Part shown: positions 23,298 to 32,376 of the stretch, piece after piece
How the letters are laid out: each line of letters starts with the position of its first letter
Position numbering within the stretch: the stretch's first letter is position 1
Source of the DNA: Actinomycetospora callitridis
Lineage (GTDB): Bacteria; Actinomycetota; Actinomycetes; Mycobacteriales; Pseudonocardiaceae
Direction: 5' to 3'
DNA: 64,000 nt
Assembly: GCF_028737265.1 (NCBI RefSeq)
Contig: NZ_JAQZAK010000002.1
Span: 186,001-250,000, forward strand
Program-made: the position numbers and the translations under genes
The notes under the pieces: generated by a model
Told to the model about the DNA's origin: nothing
Database searches by the model: none
What the model saw: the letters and a program-made list of their open reading frames with translations, nothing else

Positions 23298-24194
23298 GTG
23301 GTGAACGTCGTGGCCGGGCCGTCCGCAGTGACGGAGATGGTGATCCGCGGCCGGCGTCTGAGCCGGGACCGCGCCCTGATCATGGCGATCGTCAACCGCA
23401 CCCCGGATTCGTTCTACGACAACGGCGCCACGTGGGCACCGGAGGCGGCGCAGGCCGCCATCGGCGACGCCGTCGCCGCCGGCGCGGACGTCGTGGACCT
23501 CGGCGGTGTCCCCGCGAGCCCCGGTCAGGACGTCTCGGTCGCGGAGGAGCTCGACCGGGTGGTGCCCACCCTGCGCTGGGCCCGGGAGCGGTTCCCCGAC
23601 CTCGTGATCAGCATAGACACCTACCGCGCCGAGGTCGCCGACGCGTGCCTCGCCGCCGGCGCCGACCTGGTCAACGACAGCTGGGCGGGCTGGGACCCGG
23701 AGATCCTGCCCGCCGCCGCCGCCCACGGGGCCGGGTACGTCTGCGCCCACACCGGAGGCCTGACGCCCCGCACCGACCCGGTGCGGCCCACCTACACCGA
23801 CGTCGTCGCCTCCGTCGTCGACGACACCACGGCCCTCGCCGAGCGCGCGATCGCCGCCGGGGTCCCCGCCGAGGGCATCCTGCTCGACCCGACCATCGAC
23901 TTCGGGAAGAACACCCTGCAGAGCCTCGAGGTCCTGCGCGGCCTGCCGCGGCTCATCGCCACCGGGATCCCGGTCCTGCTCGCGATGTCGAACAAGGGCG
24001 TCGTCGGCGAGACGCTCGACGTGCCCCTCGACGGCCGGCTGACCGGCACGCTCGCCGCGACGGCCCTGGCCGCGCAGGCGGGGGTGACCATGGTGCGGGT
24101 GCACCAGGTGGAGGAGACCCGCCAGACGCTGGAGATGGTGGCGAGCATCGCCGGGCACCGGCCGCCCTCCCGCGCCGAGCGCTGGATGAGCTGA
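23298..24194 (+). CDS. folP2: Dihydropteroate synthase paralogue (FolP2-like)
   Basis: The 298-residue TIM-barrel protein has LIMAIVNRTPDSFYDNG in place of the usual TNVTPDSFSDGG, then VVDLGGVPASPGQ, ISIDTYRAEVADACL, LVNDSWAGWDP and MVRVHQVEETRQTLEM. Dihydropteroate synthase makes 7,8-dihydropteroate, but mycobacterial FolP2 has been reported to lack this activity; the divergent motifs here fit such a paralogue. GTG at 23298 is chosen, with GTG 23301 or ATG 23338 as alternatives. The stop overlaps the start of the reductase gene. Confidence 0.85.
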   Translation: MVNVVAGPSAVTEMVIRGRRLSRDRALIMAIVNRTPDSFYDNGATWAPEAAQAAIGDAVAAGADVVDLGGVPASPGQDVSVAEELDRVVPTLRWARERFPDLVISIDTYRAEVADACLAAGADLVNDSWAGWDPEILPAAAAHGAGYVCAHTGGLTPRTDPVRPTYTDVVASVVDDTTALAERAIAAGVPAEGILLDPTIDFGKNTLQSLEVLRGLPRLIATGIPVLLAMSNKGVVGETLDVPLDGRLTGTLAATALAAQAGVTMVRVHQVEETRQTLEMVASIAGHRPPSRAERWMS

Positions 24195-24943
24195 TGCAGC
24201 AGGTCTGGCCGCTGCCCGCGCGCGATCTCGACGAGGACGCGCTCGAGGAGCTGTACACCTACCCGGGCGGCGACGAAGACAGGGACCACTGGCTCGCGGT
24301 CAACTTCGTCAGCTCCCTCGACGGCGGGATCGAGGTCGAGGGGACGTCCGCCGGGCTGTCCACCCCGGCCGACCGGCGGGTGTTCGCGCTCGGGCACGAC
24401 CTGGCCGACGTGGTCCTGCTCGGGGCGGGGACGGCCGTCGCCGAGGACTACCCGGGGCTGCGGCCCGACGCCACGACCTCCGCGCGCCGCGAGCGCCACG
24501 GGCTGTCGACCGTCGCGCCGCTCGCCCTCGTGACGTCGGGGGCGTCGCTGCCCGCCGACGCCACGAGCGTCACCGACGTCCTCGTCCCGTCGATCGTGGT
24601 CACCTGCGCGAGCGCCCCCGAGGAGCGACGGCGCGCCTGGCAGGACGCGGGCGCGCGCGTCCTGCTGGCCGGCGAGGACGAGGTGGACCTCGCCGACGCG
24701 CTCCGCCAGCTCGCCGACGCGGGCCTGCGGCGCATCGACTGCGAGGGCGGGCCCGGGCTCGTCGGGAGCCTGCTCGCCCGGGGCCTCGTCGACGAGATCC
24801 GGCTGAGCATCGCCCCGCTGGCCGTGGCGGGCCGGGCGGCGCGGGTGGCCTCCGGTGCGACGGCGCTGAGCCCGCCGGCGGCGTTCGAGGTCGCGTCGCT
24901 GCTCGTCGACGACAGCACGCTGCTGGTCCGCTACGTCCGCTGA
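24194..24943 (+). CDS. RibD C-terminal/DHFR-like pyrimidine reductase
   Basis: The 249-residue protein has the RibD_C fold: LAVNFVSSLDGGIEVEGTSAGLSTPADRRVF, ADVVLLGAGTAVAEDYPGL, LRRIDCEGGPGLVGSLLARGLVDEIRLSIAP. Family members reduce pyrimidine or pteridine intermediates with NADPH. The ATG overlaps the folP2 TGA (TGATG), so translation is coupled, which hints at a joint role in pterin or flavin metabolism. Its 3' end overlaps the first LOG gene by 13 bases. Confidence 0.85.
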   Translation: MQQVWPLPARDLDEDALEELYTYPGGDEDRDHWLAVNFVSSLDGGIEVEGTSAGLSTPADRRVFALGHDLADVVLLGAGTAVAEDYPGLRPDATTSARRERHGLSTVAPLALVTSGASLPADATSVTDVLVPSIVVTCASAPEERRRAWQDAGARVLLAGEDEVDLADALRQLADAGLRRIDCEGGPGLVGSLLARGLVDEIRLSIAPLAVAGRAARVASGATALSPPAAFEVASLLVDDSTLLVRYVR

Positions 24944-25479
24944 CCCGCCACGAGGGCGTCGAGCGCGTCGTCGACCGTCTTCGTCCGCACCACGCCCGCC
25001 ATGCCGCGCTCCGAGACGTAGCCGGTGCCCCGCAGGCCCTCGAGCCAGGAGAACAGGGGGTCGTAGTGGCCGTCGGGGTCGAGCACGACGACGGGCTTGT
25101 CGTGCATCCGCAGCGACCGCGAGGTCCACGCCTCGAAGAGCTCCTCGAGCGTCCCGAGCCCGCCGGGCAGGGCGAGGACCGCGTCGCTGCGCACGTCCAT
25201 CTCGCCCTTGCGGGTGCGCATGTCGGGCACGATCACCAGGTCGTCGGCCTCGTCGTCGGCGACCTCGTACGCCACGAGGGCCTCGGGGATGACGCCGACG
25301 GTCCGGGCGCCGCCCTCGCGCGCGGCCCGGGCCACCGCGCCCATCATCGACACGCGCCCGCCGCCGGAGACCAGGCTCCAGCCCCGCGCGGCGATCGCGG
25401 TGCCGACCTCGGCGGCGAGCGCGACGGCGGACTGCGGCACCGGCCCGGAGGCGCAGAACACGCAGACGGCGAGCGTCAC
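24931..25479 (-). CDS. LOG-family (TIGR00730) nucleotide phosphoribohydrolase
   Basis: The 182-residue Rossmann-like protein has VCVFCASGPV, SLVSGGGRVSMMGAVA, MRTRKGEMDVRSDAVLALPGGLGTLEELFEAWT; the PGGxGTxxE motif is the LOG active-site signature. LOG enzymes release free bases from cytokinin riboside 5'-monophosphates. In mycobacteria Rv1205 has this activity. A second LOG gene lies 10 nt upstream on the same strand. Confidence 0.9.
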   Translation of the reverse strand: MTLAVCVFCASGPVPQSAVALAAEVGTAIAARGWSLVSGGGRVSMMGAVARAAREGGARTVGVIPEALVAYEVADDEADDLVIVPDMRTRKGEMDVRSDAVLALPGGLGTLEELFEAWTSRSLRMHDKPVVVLDPDGHYDPLFSWLEGLRGTGYVSERGMAGVVRTKTVDDALDALVAGQRT

Positions 25480-25489
25480 GAACCTGCCC

Positions 25490-26269
25490 TCACGATCCGA
25501 CCGCCTCGCGGAAGCCCTCCTCGACGATGGTCACGACCTCGTCGATGTCGTCGGTGAGGTGGATGAGGTCCACGTCACGCCGGCTGATGGTGCCGGCGTC
25601 GATCGCGGGGCCGGCGAGCCACTCGAGCAGCCCGCCCCAGTAGTCGCGCCCGAGCAGGACGACCGGGAAGCGGGTGACCTTGCCGGTCTGCACGAGCACG
25701 AGCGCCTCGAACAGCTCGTCGAGCGTGCCGAAGCCGCCCGGCAGGCAGACGAAGGCCTGCGCGTACTTGACGAACATCGTCTTGCGGGCGAAGAAGTAGC
25801 GGAAGCCGACGCCGAGGTCGACCCAGGGGTTCAGGCCCTGCTCGAACGGCAGCTCGATGCCCAGGCCGACGGACAGGCCGCCCGCCTCGGACGCACCGCG
25901 GTTGGCCGCCTCCATGACGCCCGGACCCCCGCCGGTGATCACCGCGTAGCCGGCGCGCGCCAGCGCGGCGCCCAGCTCGACCCCGCGGGCGTACTCGGGG
26001 TGGTCCGTCGCGGTCCGCGCGGAGCCGAAGACCGTCACCGCCCGCGGGATCTCGGCGAGCACGCTGAAGCCCTCGACGAACTCGGCCTGGATGCGCTGGA
26101 TGCGCCAGGCGTCGGAGTGCACCCAGTCGACCGGTCCGCGGGAGTCGAGCAGGCGCTGGTCGGTGGTCGACGACAGACGGGCCGGGTCCCGGTGCTCGGA
26201 TCGGCGGCGGTCGATGGTGGTCGGGCGCGGGGCGGTGGCATCCCGGCCGGCCGGGTCGTCGTGGAGCAT
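25490..26269 (-). CDS. Second LOG-family protein (longer subtype)
   Basis: The 259-residue protein has a 75-residue N-terminal extension (DPARLSSTTDQRLLDSRGP...) before the LOG domain: AVTVFGSARTATDHPEYARG, VITGGGPGVMEAANRGASEA and AFVCLPGGFGTLDELFEALVLVQTGK. PGGFGTLDE and GGGPGVMEAANRGA are classical lysine-decarboxylase-like/LOG motifs. The longer subtype often acts on other nucleotides or has unknown substrates. It begins after an ATG at 26269 and ends 10 nt before the shorter LOG gene. Confidence 0.88.
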   Translation of the reverse strand: MLHDDPAGRDATAPRPTTIDRRRSEHRDPARLSSTTDQRLLDSRGPVDWVHSDAWRIQRIQAEFVEGFSVLAEIPRAVTVFGSARTATDHPEYARGVELGAALARAGYAVITGGGPGVMEAANRGASEAGGLSVGLGIELPFEQGLNPWVDLGVGFRYFFARKTMFVKYAQAFVCLPGGFGTLDELFEALVLVQTGKVTRFPVVLLGRDYWGGLLEWLAGPAIDAGTISRRDVDLIHLTDDIDEVVTIVEEGFREAVGS

Positions 26270-26368
26270 GCCGCCGAGCCTAGGAGCACCCCACGAACGG
26301 GGCCGGTCCGTGGGGTGACGGCCGGCATGCCGGCCGCGGTTTCGGGCGGGACCGGGCGTGGCATCCGA

Positions 26369-26384
26369 AGTTGAACCGACAACT
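26369..26384. promoter_or_regulatory. Palindromic operator upstream of wrbA
   Basis: AGTTG-AACCGA-CAACT is a perfect 5-bp inverted repeat with a 6-nt spacer, ending 19 nt before the wrbA ATG, a likely repressor site in the promoter. Confidence 0.45.
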
Positions 26385-26403
26385 ACTCCTCTGGAGGCTC
26401 CCC

Positions 26404-27036
26404 ATGGCCACGGTCACCCCGAAGGTCGCGATCATCTACTACAGCTCCACCGGCACGATCCACGCGATGGCCCAGGACTACGCGAAGGGCCTGGAGAACG
26501 CGGGCGCCGAGGTGCGGATCCGCAAGGTGCACGAGCTGGCGCCGCCCGAGGCGATCGCCGCCAACGAGGCCTGGGCGCAGCACGCCGAGGCGACGAAGGA
26601 CGTCCCCGAGGCCACCGCCGACGACGTGCTGTGGGCCGACGCCGTCGTGTTCGGCACGCCGACGCGCTACGGCAACGTCACCGCGCAGCTCAAGCAGTTC
26701 ATCGACACGCTCGGCCCGCAGTGGGCGCAGGGCCAGCTCGCCGACAAGGTCTACTCCGGGTTCACCTCGACCTCGACCGCCCACGGCGGCCAGGAGTCGA
26801 CGCTGCTCGCGCTCTACAACACGATCCACCACTTCGGCGGCATCCTCGTGACCCCGGGCTACACGGACCCCATCCAGTTCACCACCGGGAACCCCTACGG
26901 CCCGTCGCACGTCGACGGCCAGGGATCGATCCCGATCTCGGACGACACGCGCCAGGCGACGCAGTACGCCGGCCAGCGCGTCGCGACCGTCACCCGGCAG
27001 ATCGTCGCCGGGCGCAACGAGGTCGCCGCGATCTGA
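26404..27036 (+). CDS. wrbA: NAD(P)H:quinone oxidoreductase, WrbA family
   Basis: The 210-residue flavodoxin-like protein has VAIIYYSSTGTIHAMAQDYA (FMN phosphate loop), VFGTPTRYGNVTAQLKQF, and STAHGGQESTLLALYNTIHHFGGILV, all typical of WrbA. WrbA tetramers bind FMN and reduce quinones by two electrons, limiting oxidative damage. ATG has GGAGG 7 nt upstream, and a palindrome lies further upstream. Convergent with dapE. Confidence 0.92.
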   Translation: MATVTPKVAIIYYSSTGTIHAMAQDYAKGLENAGAEVRIRKVHELAPPEAIAANEAWAQHAEATKDVPEATADDVLWADAVVFGTPTRYGNVTAQLKQFIDTLGPQWAQGQLADKVYSGFTSTSTAHGGQESTLLALYNTIHHFGGILVTPGYTDPIQFTTGNPYGPSHVDGQGSIPISDDTRQATQYAGQRVATVTRQIVAGRNEVAAI

Positions 27037-27043
27037 GCGAGTC

Positions 27044-27100
27044 GTTCCGGCGAAGGGCACCGTTCGCCGCTCTCTCCGGCTGAAGGTGCCCTTCGCGCGG
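27044..27100. repeat. Dispersed palindromic repeat, family 1, copy B
   Basis: This copy of the 5804-5860 element has perfect 11-bp arms (CGAAGGGCACC at 27051-27061, GGTGCCCTTCG at 27085-27095). It fills the convergent gap between wrbA and dapE, so it likely ends both transcripts. Confidence 0.75.
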
Positions 27101-27117
27101 TTCCGTGGCCGGCGCGG

Positions 27118-28197
27118 TCAGGCGCGCGTCAGGTACCCGCGCAGGACGTCGCAGGCGGCGGTGACCGCCTCGACCGGCACCGACTCCTCGCGGGTGTGCG
27201 CCAGGTTCGGGTCGCCGGGGCCGAAGTTCAGCGCCGGGATCCCGAGCGCGGCGAAGCGGGCGACGTCGGTCCAGCCGTACTTGGCCACCGGCGTCGTCCC
27301 CGTCGCGGCGACGAAGTCCGCGGCGGCGGGCGCGGCGAGGCCTGGCAGCGCGCCCGGGGCGGCGTCGGTCTCGGTGAGGTCGAAGCCGTCGAGCACCCCG
27401 GCCACGTGGTTGCGGGCGTCGTCGAGCGAGCGGTCGGGCGCGAAGCGGAAGTTCACCGTCACCTCGCACGCGTCGGGCACGACGTTGCCGGCGACGCCGC
27501 CCGCGATCCGGACCGCCTGCAGGCCCTCGCGGTAGCGGCACCCATCGATGTCGACGTCGCGGGCGGTGTAGTCCGCCAGCCGGGCCAGCACCGGGGCCGC
27601 GGCGTGGATCGCGTTCTCCCCCAGCCACGAGCGCGCCGAGTGCGCGCGGCGCCCGGTCGTGCGCACGACGACCCGCAGCGTGCCCTGGCACCCCGCCTCG
27701 ACCTGCCCGGACGTCGGCTCCCCGAGCAGCGCGAGGTCGGCGTCGAGCCAGTCGCGGTGCTCGCGCTCGAGGCGGCCGAGCCCGTTGCGCGCCGCCTCGA
27801 CCTCCTCGCAGTCGTAGAGCACGAGCGTGACGTCGTGCGCGGGCTCGCGGACGGCGGCGGCGAGGTGGGTCATCACTGCGACCCCGGACTTCATGTCGCT
27901 CGTCCCGCAGCCGTACAGCGTCCCGCCCTCGCGCCGCGACGGCACGTTGTCGGCGATCGGGACCGTGTCCAGGTGCCCGGCCAGCAGCACCCGCCGCGCC
28001 CGGCCGAGCCGCGTGCGCGCCAGCACCGCGTCCCCGGAGCGCAGGATCTCGAGGTGTGGTGCCTGGCTCGCCAGCGCCGCCTGGACCGCGTCGGCCAGGG
28101 CCCGCTCGTCGCCGGACACGCTCGGCACGTCGACCAGGGCCGCGGTCAGCGTGACGGGGTCGGCGAGCAGGTCGAGGGTCACGGGTGGAGCGCTCAC
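27118..28197 (-). CDS. dapE: Succinyl-diaminopimelate desuccinylase
   Basis: The 359-residue M20 metallopeptidase-fold protein has [11 protein letters not shown] (metal-binding His, catalytic Asp), [11 protein letters not shown] (bridging Asp), LYDCEEVEA (catalytic Glu and metal Glu) and [11 protein letters not shown]. DapE hydrolyses N-succinyl-LL-2,6-diaminopimelate to LL-DAP and succinate. dapD lies divergently about 700 bp away and dapC further on, so most of the succinylase branch is in this window. GTG at 28197 starts the gene. Confidence 0.9.
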   Translation of the reverse strand: MSAPPVTLDLLADPVTLTAALVDVPSVSGDERALADAVQAALASQAPHLEILRSGDAVLARTRLGRARRVLLAGHLDTVPIADNVPSRREGGTLYGCGTSDMKSGVAVMTHLAAAVREPAHDVTLVLYDCEEVEAARNGLGRLEREHRDWLDADLALLGEPTSGQVEAGCQGTLRVVVRTTGRRAHSARSWLGENAIHAAAPVLARLADYTARDVDIDGCRYREGLQAVRIAGGVAGNVVPDACEVTVNFRFAPDRSLDDARNHVAGVLDGFDLTETDAAPGALPGLAAPAAADFVAATGTTPVAKYGWTDVARFAALGIPALNFGPGDPNLAHTREESVPVEAVTAACDVLRGYLTRA

Positions 28198-28208
28198 GAC
28201 GCGCGAGG

Positions 28209-28886
28209 CTAACCGGGTGTGCGGTCTGCTGTGTGAGGTGCGTGCGCCGGACGGCCCAGCGCGGCGAGCGCGGCGACCCCCAGGAGCACGGCGAGCACCG
28301 GCACCGACCAGCGCAGGACGGCGAGCAGCACCGCCGCCGCGGCGGCCCCCACGACCAGCGCGGCGAGCTGGCGCAGCCCCGCCACCCGGCGCCGCGCGCC
28401 GCCCGTGACGAGGGCGACCATCGCCCCGGTGAGCGTGCCGGTCAGGTAGGTCGTCGACTCCCCCAGCCGCAGCGCCGTGCTGCTCTGCGCGCCCATCGCG
28501 CCCGCGGCGACGCCCAGCAGCACGAGCACCGTCGCCCCCTGCGGCGCCGTCCCGGTCACGACCCACGCGACCACGAGCGCGGCGAGCAGGACGAGCTCGG
28601 CGACCAGCGGCCACGCGACGGCGGCAGGCCGGCGACGCCACGCGGACGCCCAGGCCGCCGCGCCCAGGGCGAACCCGAGCACCGCGACCAGGGGCGGCCA
28701 CAGCGCCGTCGCGTCACCCCGCCCGGCGGCACCGCCGACGGTGACGAGGTTGCCGGTGACGACGCCCGCGAACGGCCCGCCGAGGCTCGTCACGGCCCAG
28801 AGGTCGACGACGCCGGAGGCGGCGGCCAGGAGCGTCGTCGCCGTGGCGACCCGGGCCACCCCGCGCTCGGTACCGGCGTCCGCCAC
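28209..28886 (-). CDS. DUF1275 (YoaK-like) membrane protein
   Basis: The 225-residue protein has about six transmembrane helices and the DUF1275 start [40 protein letters not shown], with [25 protein letters not shown] in the second half. The family is uncharacterised. Its GTG lies only 20 nt from the divergent dapD start. It ends 11 nt before dapE on the same strand and may be cotranscribed with it. Confidence 0.85.
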   Translation of the reverse strand: MADAGTERGVARVATATTLLAAASGVVDLWAVTSLGGPFAGVVTGNLVTVGGAAGRGDATALWPPLVAVLGFALGAAAWASAWRRRPAAVAWPLVAELVLLAALVVAWVVTGTAPQGATVLVLLGVAAGAMGAQSSTALRLGESTTYLTGTLTGAMVALVTGGARRRVAGLRQLAALVVGAAAAAVLLAVLRWSVPVLAVLLGVAALAALGRPAHAPHTADRTPG

Positions 28887-28892
28887 GCCCGA

Positions 28893-28898
28893 TAGCCT
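28893..28898 (+). promoter_or_regulatory. -10 box TAGCCT of dapD
   Basis: TAGCCT lies 8 nt before the dapD ATG at 28907 and overlaps the short divergent gap with the DUF1275 gene. Confidence 0.5.
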
Positions 28899-28906
28899 GG
28901 CGGACG

Positions 28907-29893
28907 ATGAGCACCCCCGCCGCCCCGCGTTCCTCCCGTGCCGTCGGTGTCGGCCTGGCCACCGTGGCCGCCGACGGCACCGTCCTCGACACCTGGTACC
29001 CGCTGCCCGAGCTCTCGGACGCGGCCGACGGGATGGCCGAGGAGCCGGGCACGGTCATGGTGCCGGCCGGCGATCTCGAGCCCTCCCTGGTCGAGGCGCT
29101 GGGCCCCGACGAGGACCGCGGCGTCGAGGTCGTCGCCGTGCGCACCGTCGCCGACCTCACGGGCCCGCCCGCGTCCGCGTACGACGTCTACCTGCGCCTG
29201 CACCTGATCTCCCACCGGCTCGTGGCGCCGCACGGCGTCGACCTCACGGGGATCTTCGGGCACCTCGCGAACGTCGTCTGGACCAATCACGGCCCGTGCC
29301 CGGTGCCGGAGTTCGAGCGCGTCCGCGCGCGACTGCGCGCCCGCGGGCCGGTCACCGTGTACTCGGTCGACAAGTTCCCGCGCATGGTCGACTACGTCAT
29401 CCCCTCCGGCGTGCGCATCGGCGACGCCGACCGCGTGCGCCTCGGCGCGCACCTCGCGTCGGGCACCACGGTGATGCACGAGGGCTTCGTCAACTTCAAC
29501 GCCGGGACGCTCGGCACCTCGATGGTCGAGGGGCGCATCTCCGGCGGCGTGGTGGTCGGCGACGGGTCCGACGTCGGCGGCGGCGCGTCGATCATGGGGA
29601 CGCTCTCGGGGGGCGGCAAGGAGATCATCTCGATCGGCGAGCGCTGCCTGCTCGGCGCCAACGCCGGCATCGGGATCTCGCTCGGCGACGACTGCGTCGT
29701 CGAGGCGGGCCTCTACGTCACCGCCGGTACCCGCGTGACCCTCGAGGACGGCGCGGTGGTCAAGGCCGCCGAGCTCTCCGGGCGCTCGGGCATCCTCCTG
29801 CGCCGCGACTCGGTCACCGGCGCGGTGCACGCCCTGCCGCGCACCGAGGGCGCCAAGGTGGAGCTGAACGCCGCGCTGCACGCGAACGATTAA
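28907..29893 (+). CDS. dapD: Tetrahydrodipicolinate N-succinyltransferase
   Basis: The 328-residue protein has an N-terminal alpha/beta domain and a C-terminal left-handed beta-helix with hexapeptide repeats ([35 protein letters not shown], then [21 protein letters not shown]). This is the long actinobacterial DapD type. It transfers succinyl from succinyl-CoA to tetrahydrodipicolinate, a step to DAP and lysine. ATG start with a TAGCCT box 8 nt upstream; likely leaderless. The next gene starts 11 nt after its TAA and carries its own -10-like box. Confidence 0.92.
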   Translation: MSTPAAPRSSRAVGVGLATVAADGTVLDTWYPLPELSDAADGMAEEPGTVMVPAGDLEPSLVEALGPDEDRGVEVVAVRTVADLTGPPASAYDVYLRLHLISHRLVAPHGVDLTGIFGHLANVVWTNHGPCPVPEFERVRARLRARGPVTVYSVDKFPRMVDYVIPSGVRIGDADRVRLGAHLASGTTVMHEGFVNFNAGTLGTSMVEGRISGGVVVGDGSDVGGGASIMGTLSGGGKEIISIGERCLLGANAGIGISLGDDCVVEAGLYVTAGTRVTLEDGAVVKAAELSGRSGILLRRDSVTGAVHALPRTEGAKVELNAALHAND

Positions 29894-29896
29894 CCT
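29891..29896 (+). promoter_or_regulatory. -10 box TAACCT overlapping the dapD stop
   Basis: TAACCT includes the dapD TAA stop and lies 7 nt before the GTG of the KhtT-like gene, so this gene may have its own leaderless promoter. Confidence 0.4.
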
Positions 29897-29903
29897 GGCG
29901 ACC

Positions 29904-30386
29904 GTGGACGTCGAGGTCACCCGTCTGCCCGGGATCGGCACCAAGCAGGAGTTCGCGACCACGTCGGGGCGCCGCATCGGGGTGCTGACGCACCGCGACG
30001 GGCACCGCGAGCTGTTGGTCTCCGGCCGGGAGGATCCGGACTCCTGCAGCGCCTCGGTCGGGCTCACCGACGCCGAGGGTCAGGCCCTGGGCACGCTGCT
30101 CGGCGCGCCGAACCTCGTCGCGCAGCTGCAGGACCAGCAGCGCGAGGTCGAGGGCATCAGCACCGCGCAGTTCCCGGTCGGCGCCGGCTCGCCGTACGAC
30201 GGCCGCACGCTGGGCGACACCGCGATGCGCACGCGCACCAGCACGTCGATCGTGGCCGTCGTCCGCGACCACGTCGTGTCCCCGTCGCCGGGCCCGGACT
30301 TCGTGTTCCGCGCGCACGACCTCGTGGTCGTCGTCGGCACCGGTGAGGGGCTCGGCCAGGCCGCGGCGATCCTCGAGGACGGCTGA
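29904..30386 (+). CDS. TrkA-C/KhtT-like regulatory subunit of cation/proton antiporter
   Basis: The 160-residue protein starts VTRLPGIGTKQEFATTSGRRIGVLTHRDG, the KhtT N-terminal domain. It has a C-terminal RCK_C domain (about 80-158: GRTLGDTAMRTRTSTSIVAVVRD ... FRAHDLVVVVGTGEGL). In Bacillus, KhtT controls the KhtU K+/H+ antiporter, and its RCK_C domain can bind cyclic-di-AMP. The antiporter gene follows after 9 nt, so the pair is clear; ion and ligand here are inferred. Confidence 0.88.
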   Translation: MDVEVTRLPGIGTKQEFATTSGRRIGVLTHRDGHRELLVSGREDPDSCSASVGLTDAEGQALGTLLGAPNLVAQLQDQQREVEGISTAQFPVGAGSPYDGRTLGDTAMRTRTSTSIVAVVRDHVVSPSPGPDFVFRAHDLVVVVGTGEGLGQAAAILEDG

Positions 30387-30395
30387 GCCCCGCCC

Positions 30396-31574
30396 GTGCA
30401 CACGACCGCCCTCTCGCTCATCGAGCTGGGCGCGCTCTTCTTCGGGCTCGGCATCCTCGGTCGCGTCGCCGGGCGCCTCGGGATCTCCCCGGTGCCGTTC
30501 TACCTGCTCGGCGGGCTCGCGTTCGGTGTGGGCGGCGTCCTGCCCCTCGAGGGCATCGAGCCGTTCACGGGCGTGGCGAGCGAGGTCGGGGTCGTCCTCC
30601 TGCTGCTGCTCCTCGGTCTCGAGTACTCCGCCTCCGACCTGGTCGGCGGCCTGCGGAGGTCCTGGCTGGCCGGGATCGTCGACATGGTCCTCAACGCCGC
30701 GCCCGGGGCGATCACGGCGCTGATCCTCGGGTGGGGGCCCCTCGGCGCGCTCGCGATGGCCGGCGTGACGTGGGTGTCGTCGTCCGGGATCGTCGCGAAG
30801 GTCCTCGAGGATCTGGGCCGGCTGGGCAACCGGGAGACCCCGGCGGTGCTCTCCGTGCTCGTCATGGAGGACCTGGCGATGGCCCTCTACCTGCCGATCA
30901 CCACCGCCGCGCTCGCCGCGCTCGGCCTGGTCGCCGGGCTGCGGACGGTGGCGATCGCGGTCGGTCTGCTGATCGTCGTGCTCGTCGTCGCGCTGCGCTT
31001 CGGGCGCGCGGTGTCGGCCGTGGTGGAGTCGCCGACCTCCGAGGTCTTCCTGCTGAGGGTCCTCGGGATCGCGCTGCTCGTGGCCGGCATCGCCTCGCAG
31101 CTGCAGGTCTCCGCGGGCGTCGGGGCGTTCCTGCTCGGCATCGCGATCTCCGAGGACACCGCGGAGAACGCCACCCGGGTGCTCTCCCCGCTGCGCGACC
31201 TGTTCGCCGCGATCTTCTTCGTGGTGTTCGGCCTGAACACCGACCCGAGCCAGATCCCCGCCGTCCTGCCGGCCGCGATCGTGCTCGCGATCGTGTCGAC
31301 GGCCACCAAGCTGGGCGCGGGCTGGTTCGCGGCGCGCCAGATCGGGGTCGGGCGCCTCGGACGATGGCGGGCGGGGGCCGCGCTCGTCGCGCGCGGGGAG
31401 TTCTCCATCGTCATCGCCGGGCTGGCGCTGGCCAGCGGGACCGTCGACCCCGGCCTGGCCCCGCTGGCCACCACCTACGTGCTGCTCATGGCGATCCTCG
31501 GGCCGATCGCGGCCCGCGTCGTCGAGCCGGTGCACGCCCGGCTCACCCGACCGCTGAGGCCGTCGACCTCCTAG
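30396..31574 (+). CDS. CPA2-family cation/proton antiporter (KhtU-like)
   Basis: The 392-residue protein has about twelve transmembrane helices of the Na+/H+ or K+/H+ exchanger fold: ALFFGLGILGRVAGRLG, LLLLLLGLEYSASDLVG, VTWVSSSGIVAKVLEDLGRLGN, SVLVMEDLAMALYLP and GAFLLGIAISEDTAENA. Paired with the KhtT-like subunit, it most likely exports K+ or another monovalent cation in exchange for protons. GTG start. Its end overlaps the 3' end of the next gene by 32 bases on the opposite strand. Confidence 0.88.
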   Translation: MHTTALSLIELGALFFGLGILGRVAGRLGISPVPFYLLGGLAFGVGGVLPLEGIEPFTGVASEVGVVLLLLLLGLEYSASDLVGGLRRSWLAGIVDMVLNAAPGAITALILGWGPLGALAMAGVTWVSSSGIVAKVLEDLGRLGNRETPAVLSVLVMEDLAMALYLPITTAALAALGLVAGLRTVAIAVGLLIVVLVVALRFGRAVSAVVESPTSEVFLLRVLGIALLVAGIASQLQVSAGVGAFLLGIAISEDTAENATRVLSPLRDLFAAIFFVVFGLNTDPSQIPAVLPAAIVLAIVSTATKLGAGWFAARQIGVGRLGRWRAGAALVARGEFSIVIAGLALASGTVDPGLAPLATTYVLLMAILGPIAARVVEPVHARLTRPLRPSTS

Positions 31575-32244
31575 CCACGGGGGTCGCGGGTCCCGCGCCG
31601 AGCCCCACCGCGGCGGTCACCGCGAAGCCGAGCGTCGTCAGCAGCCAGGCGAGCCCGTCGAGCAGGTGGTTCGGCGCGATCACGGCGACGACGAAGTGCA
31701 GCGGCTGGGAGACGATCAGCGCGGTCGCGGCCCACCACGGGACCGCTCCCCACAGCGCCACCCCGAGCAGGACGAGGCCGAGGATGTGGCCGGCCACCCA
31801 GAGCACGGTGGCCGCGGTGCTGACGGGGTGGACCACGGACGCGGTCAGCAGCGCGGCGGTGGTGGCGTTCGGCAGCCCGGCCTCGACGCCGGCGAGCGCG
31901 ATCTGGTCGGGGCCCACCAGGAACGGCAGGGTCGCGAAGGCGAACCACGCGAGGACGGTGGCGACCGTGCCCAGGACGGGGCGGGCCCGCACCGCGACCG
32001 CGCCGACCACGAGGACGCCGAGCGGCAGGGTGAGCAGGGCGAGCAGGCTCAGCCACAGCACGGCGGACTGGGCGCCCGGGTGGGACGCGACCTTCGCGAT
32101 GAGGGTCGCGGGCTCGTCGGTGGTGTCGTAGGGCAGCAGCCAGCGCAGCGCGGCGATCGCGAGCGGGCCGATCGGGGTGACGATCAGGGCGGTGCGCCGC
32201 CAGGCGGGCGAGAGGGGCAGGGGCAGCGGAAGAGGCAAGGTCAT
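31543..32244 (-). CDS. Six-helix membrane protein of unknown function
   Basis: The 233-residue protein starts MTLPLPLPLPLSPAWRR and has about six hydrophobic helices (for example [49 protein letters not shown]). No family motif is recognised. ATG at 32244 is chosen because the hydrophobic part begins there; the long open frame upstream is antisense to a histidine kinase. Only 132 nt separate it from that divergent kinase gene, so shared regulation is possible. Confidence 0.6.
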   Translation of the reverse strand: MTLPLPLPLPLSPAWRRTALIVTPIGPLAIAALRWLLPYDTTDEPATLIAKVASHPGAQSAVLWLSLLALLTLPLGVLVVGAVAVRARPVLGTVATVLAWFAFATLPFLVGPDQIALAGVEAGLPNATTAALLTASVVHPVSTAATVLWVAGHILGLVLLGVALWGAVPWWAATALIVSQPLHFVVAVIAPNHLLDGLAWLLTTLGFAVTAAVGLGAGPATPVARRSTASAVG

Positions 32245-32376
32245 GCCGGTCACGGTCCGGTGCCGGGCATCCCGCCGGACAGGGGTGCACTCCCGGCCCG
32301 GACCGGGCCGTCGCCCGGGTCGGACCGGGACCCCGACCGGGGACAACGGGGCGCCCGGTCGGCCACACTCGGCACC

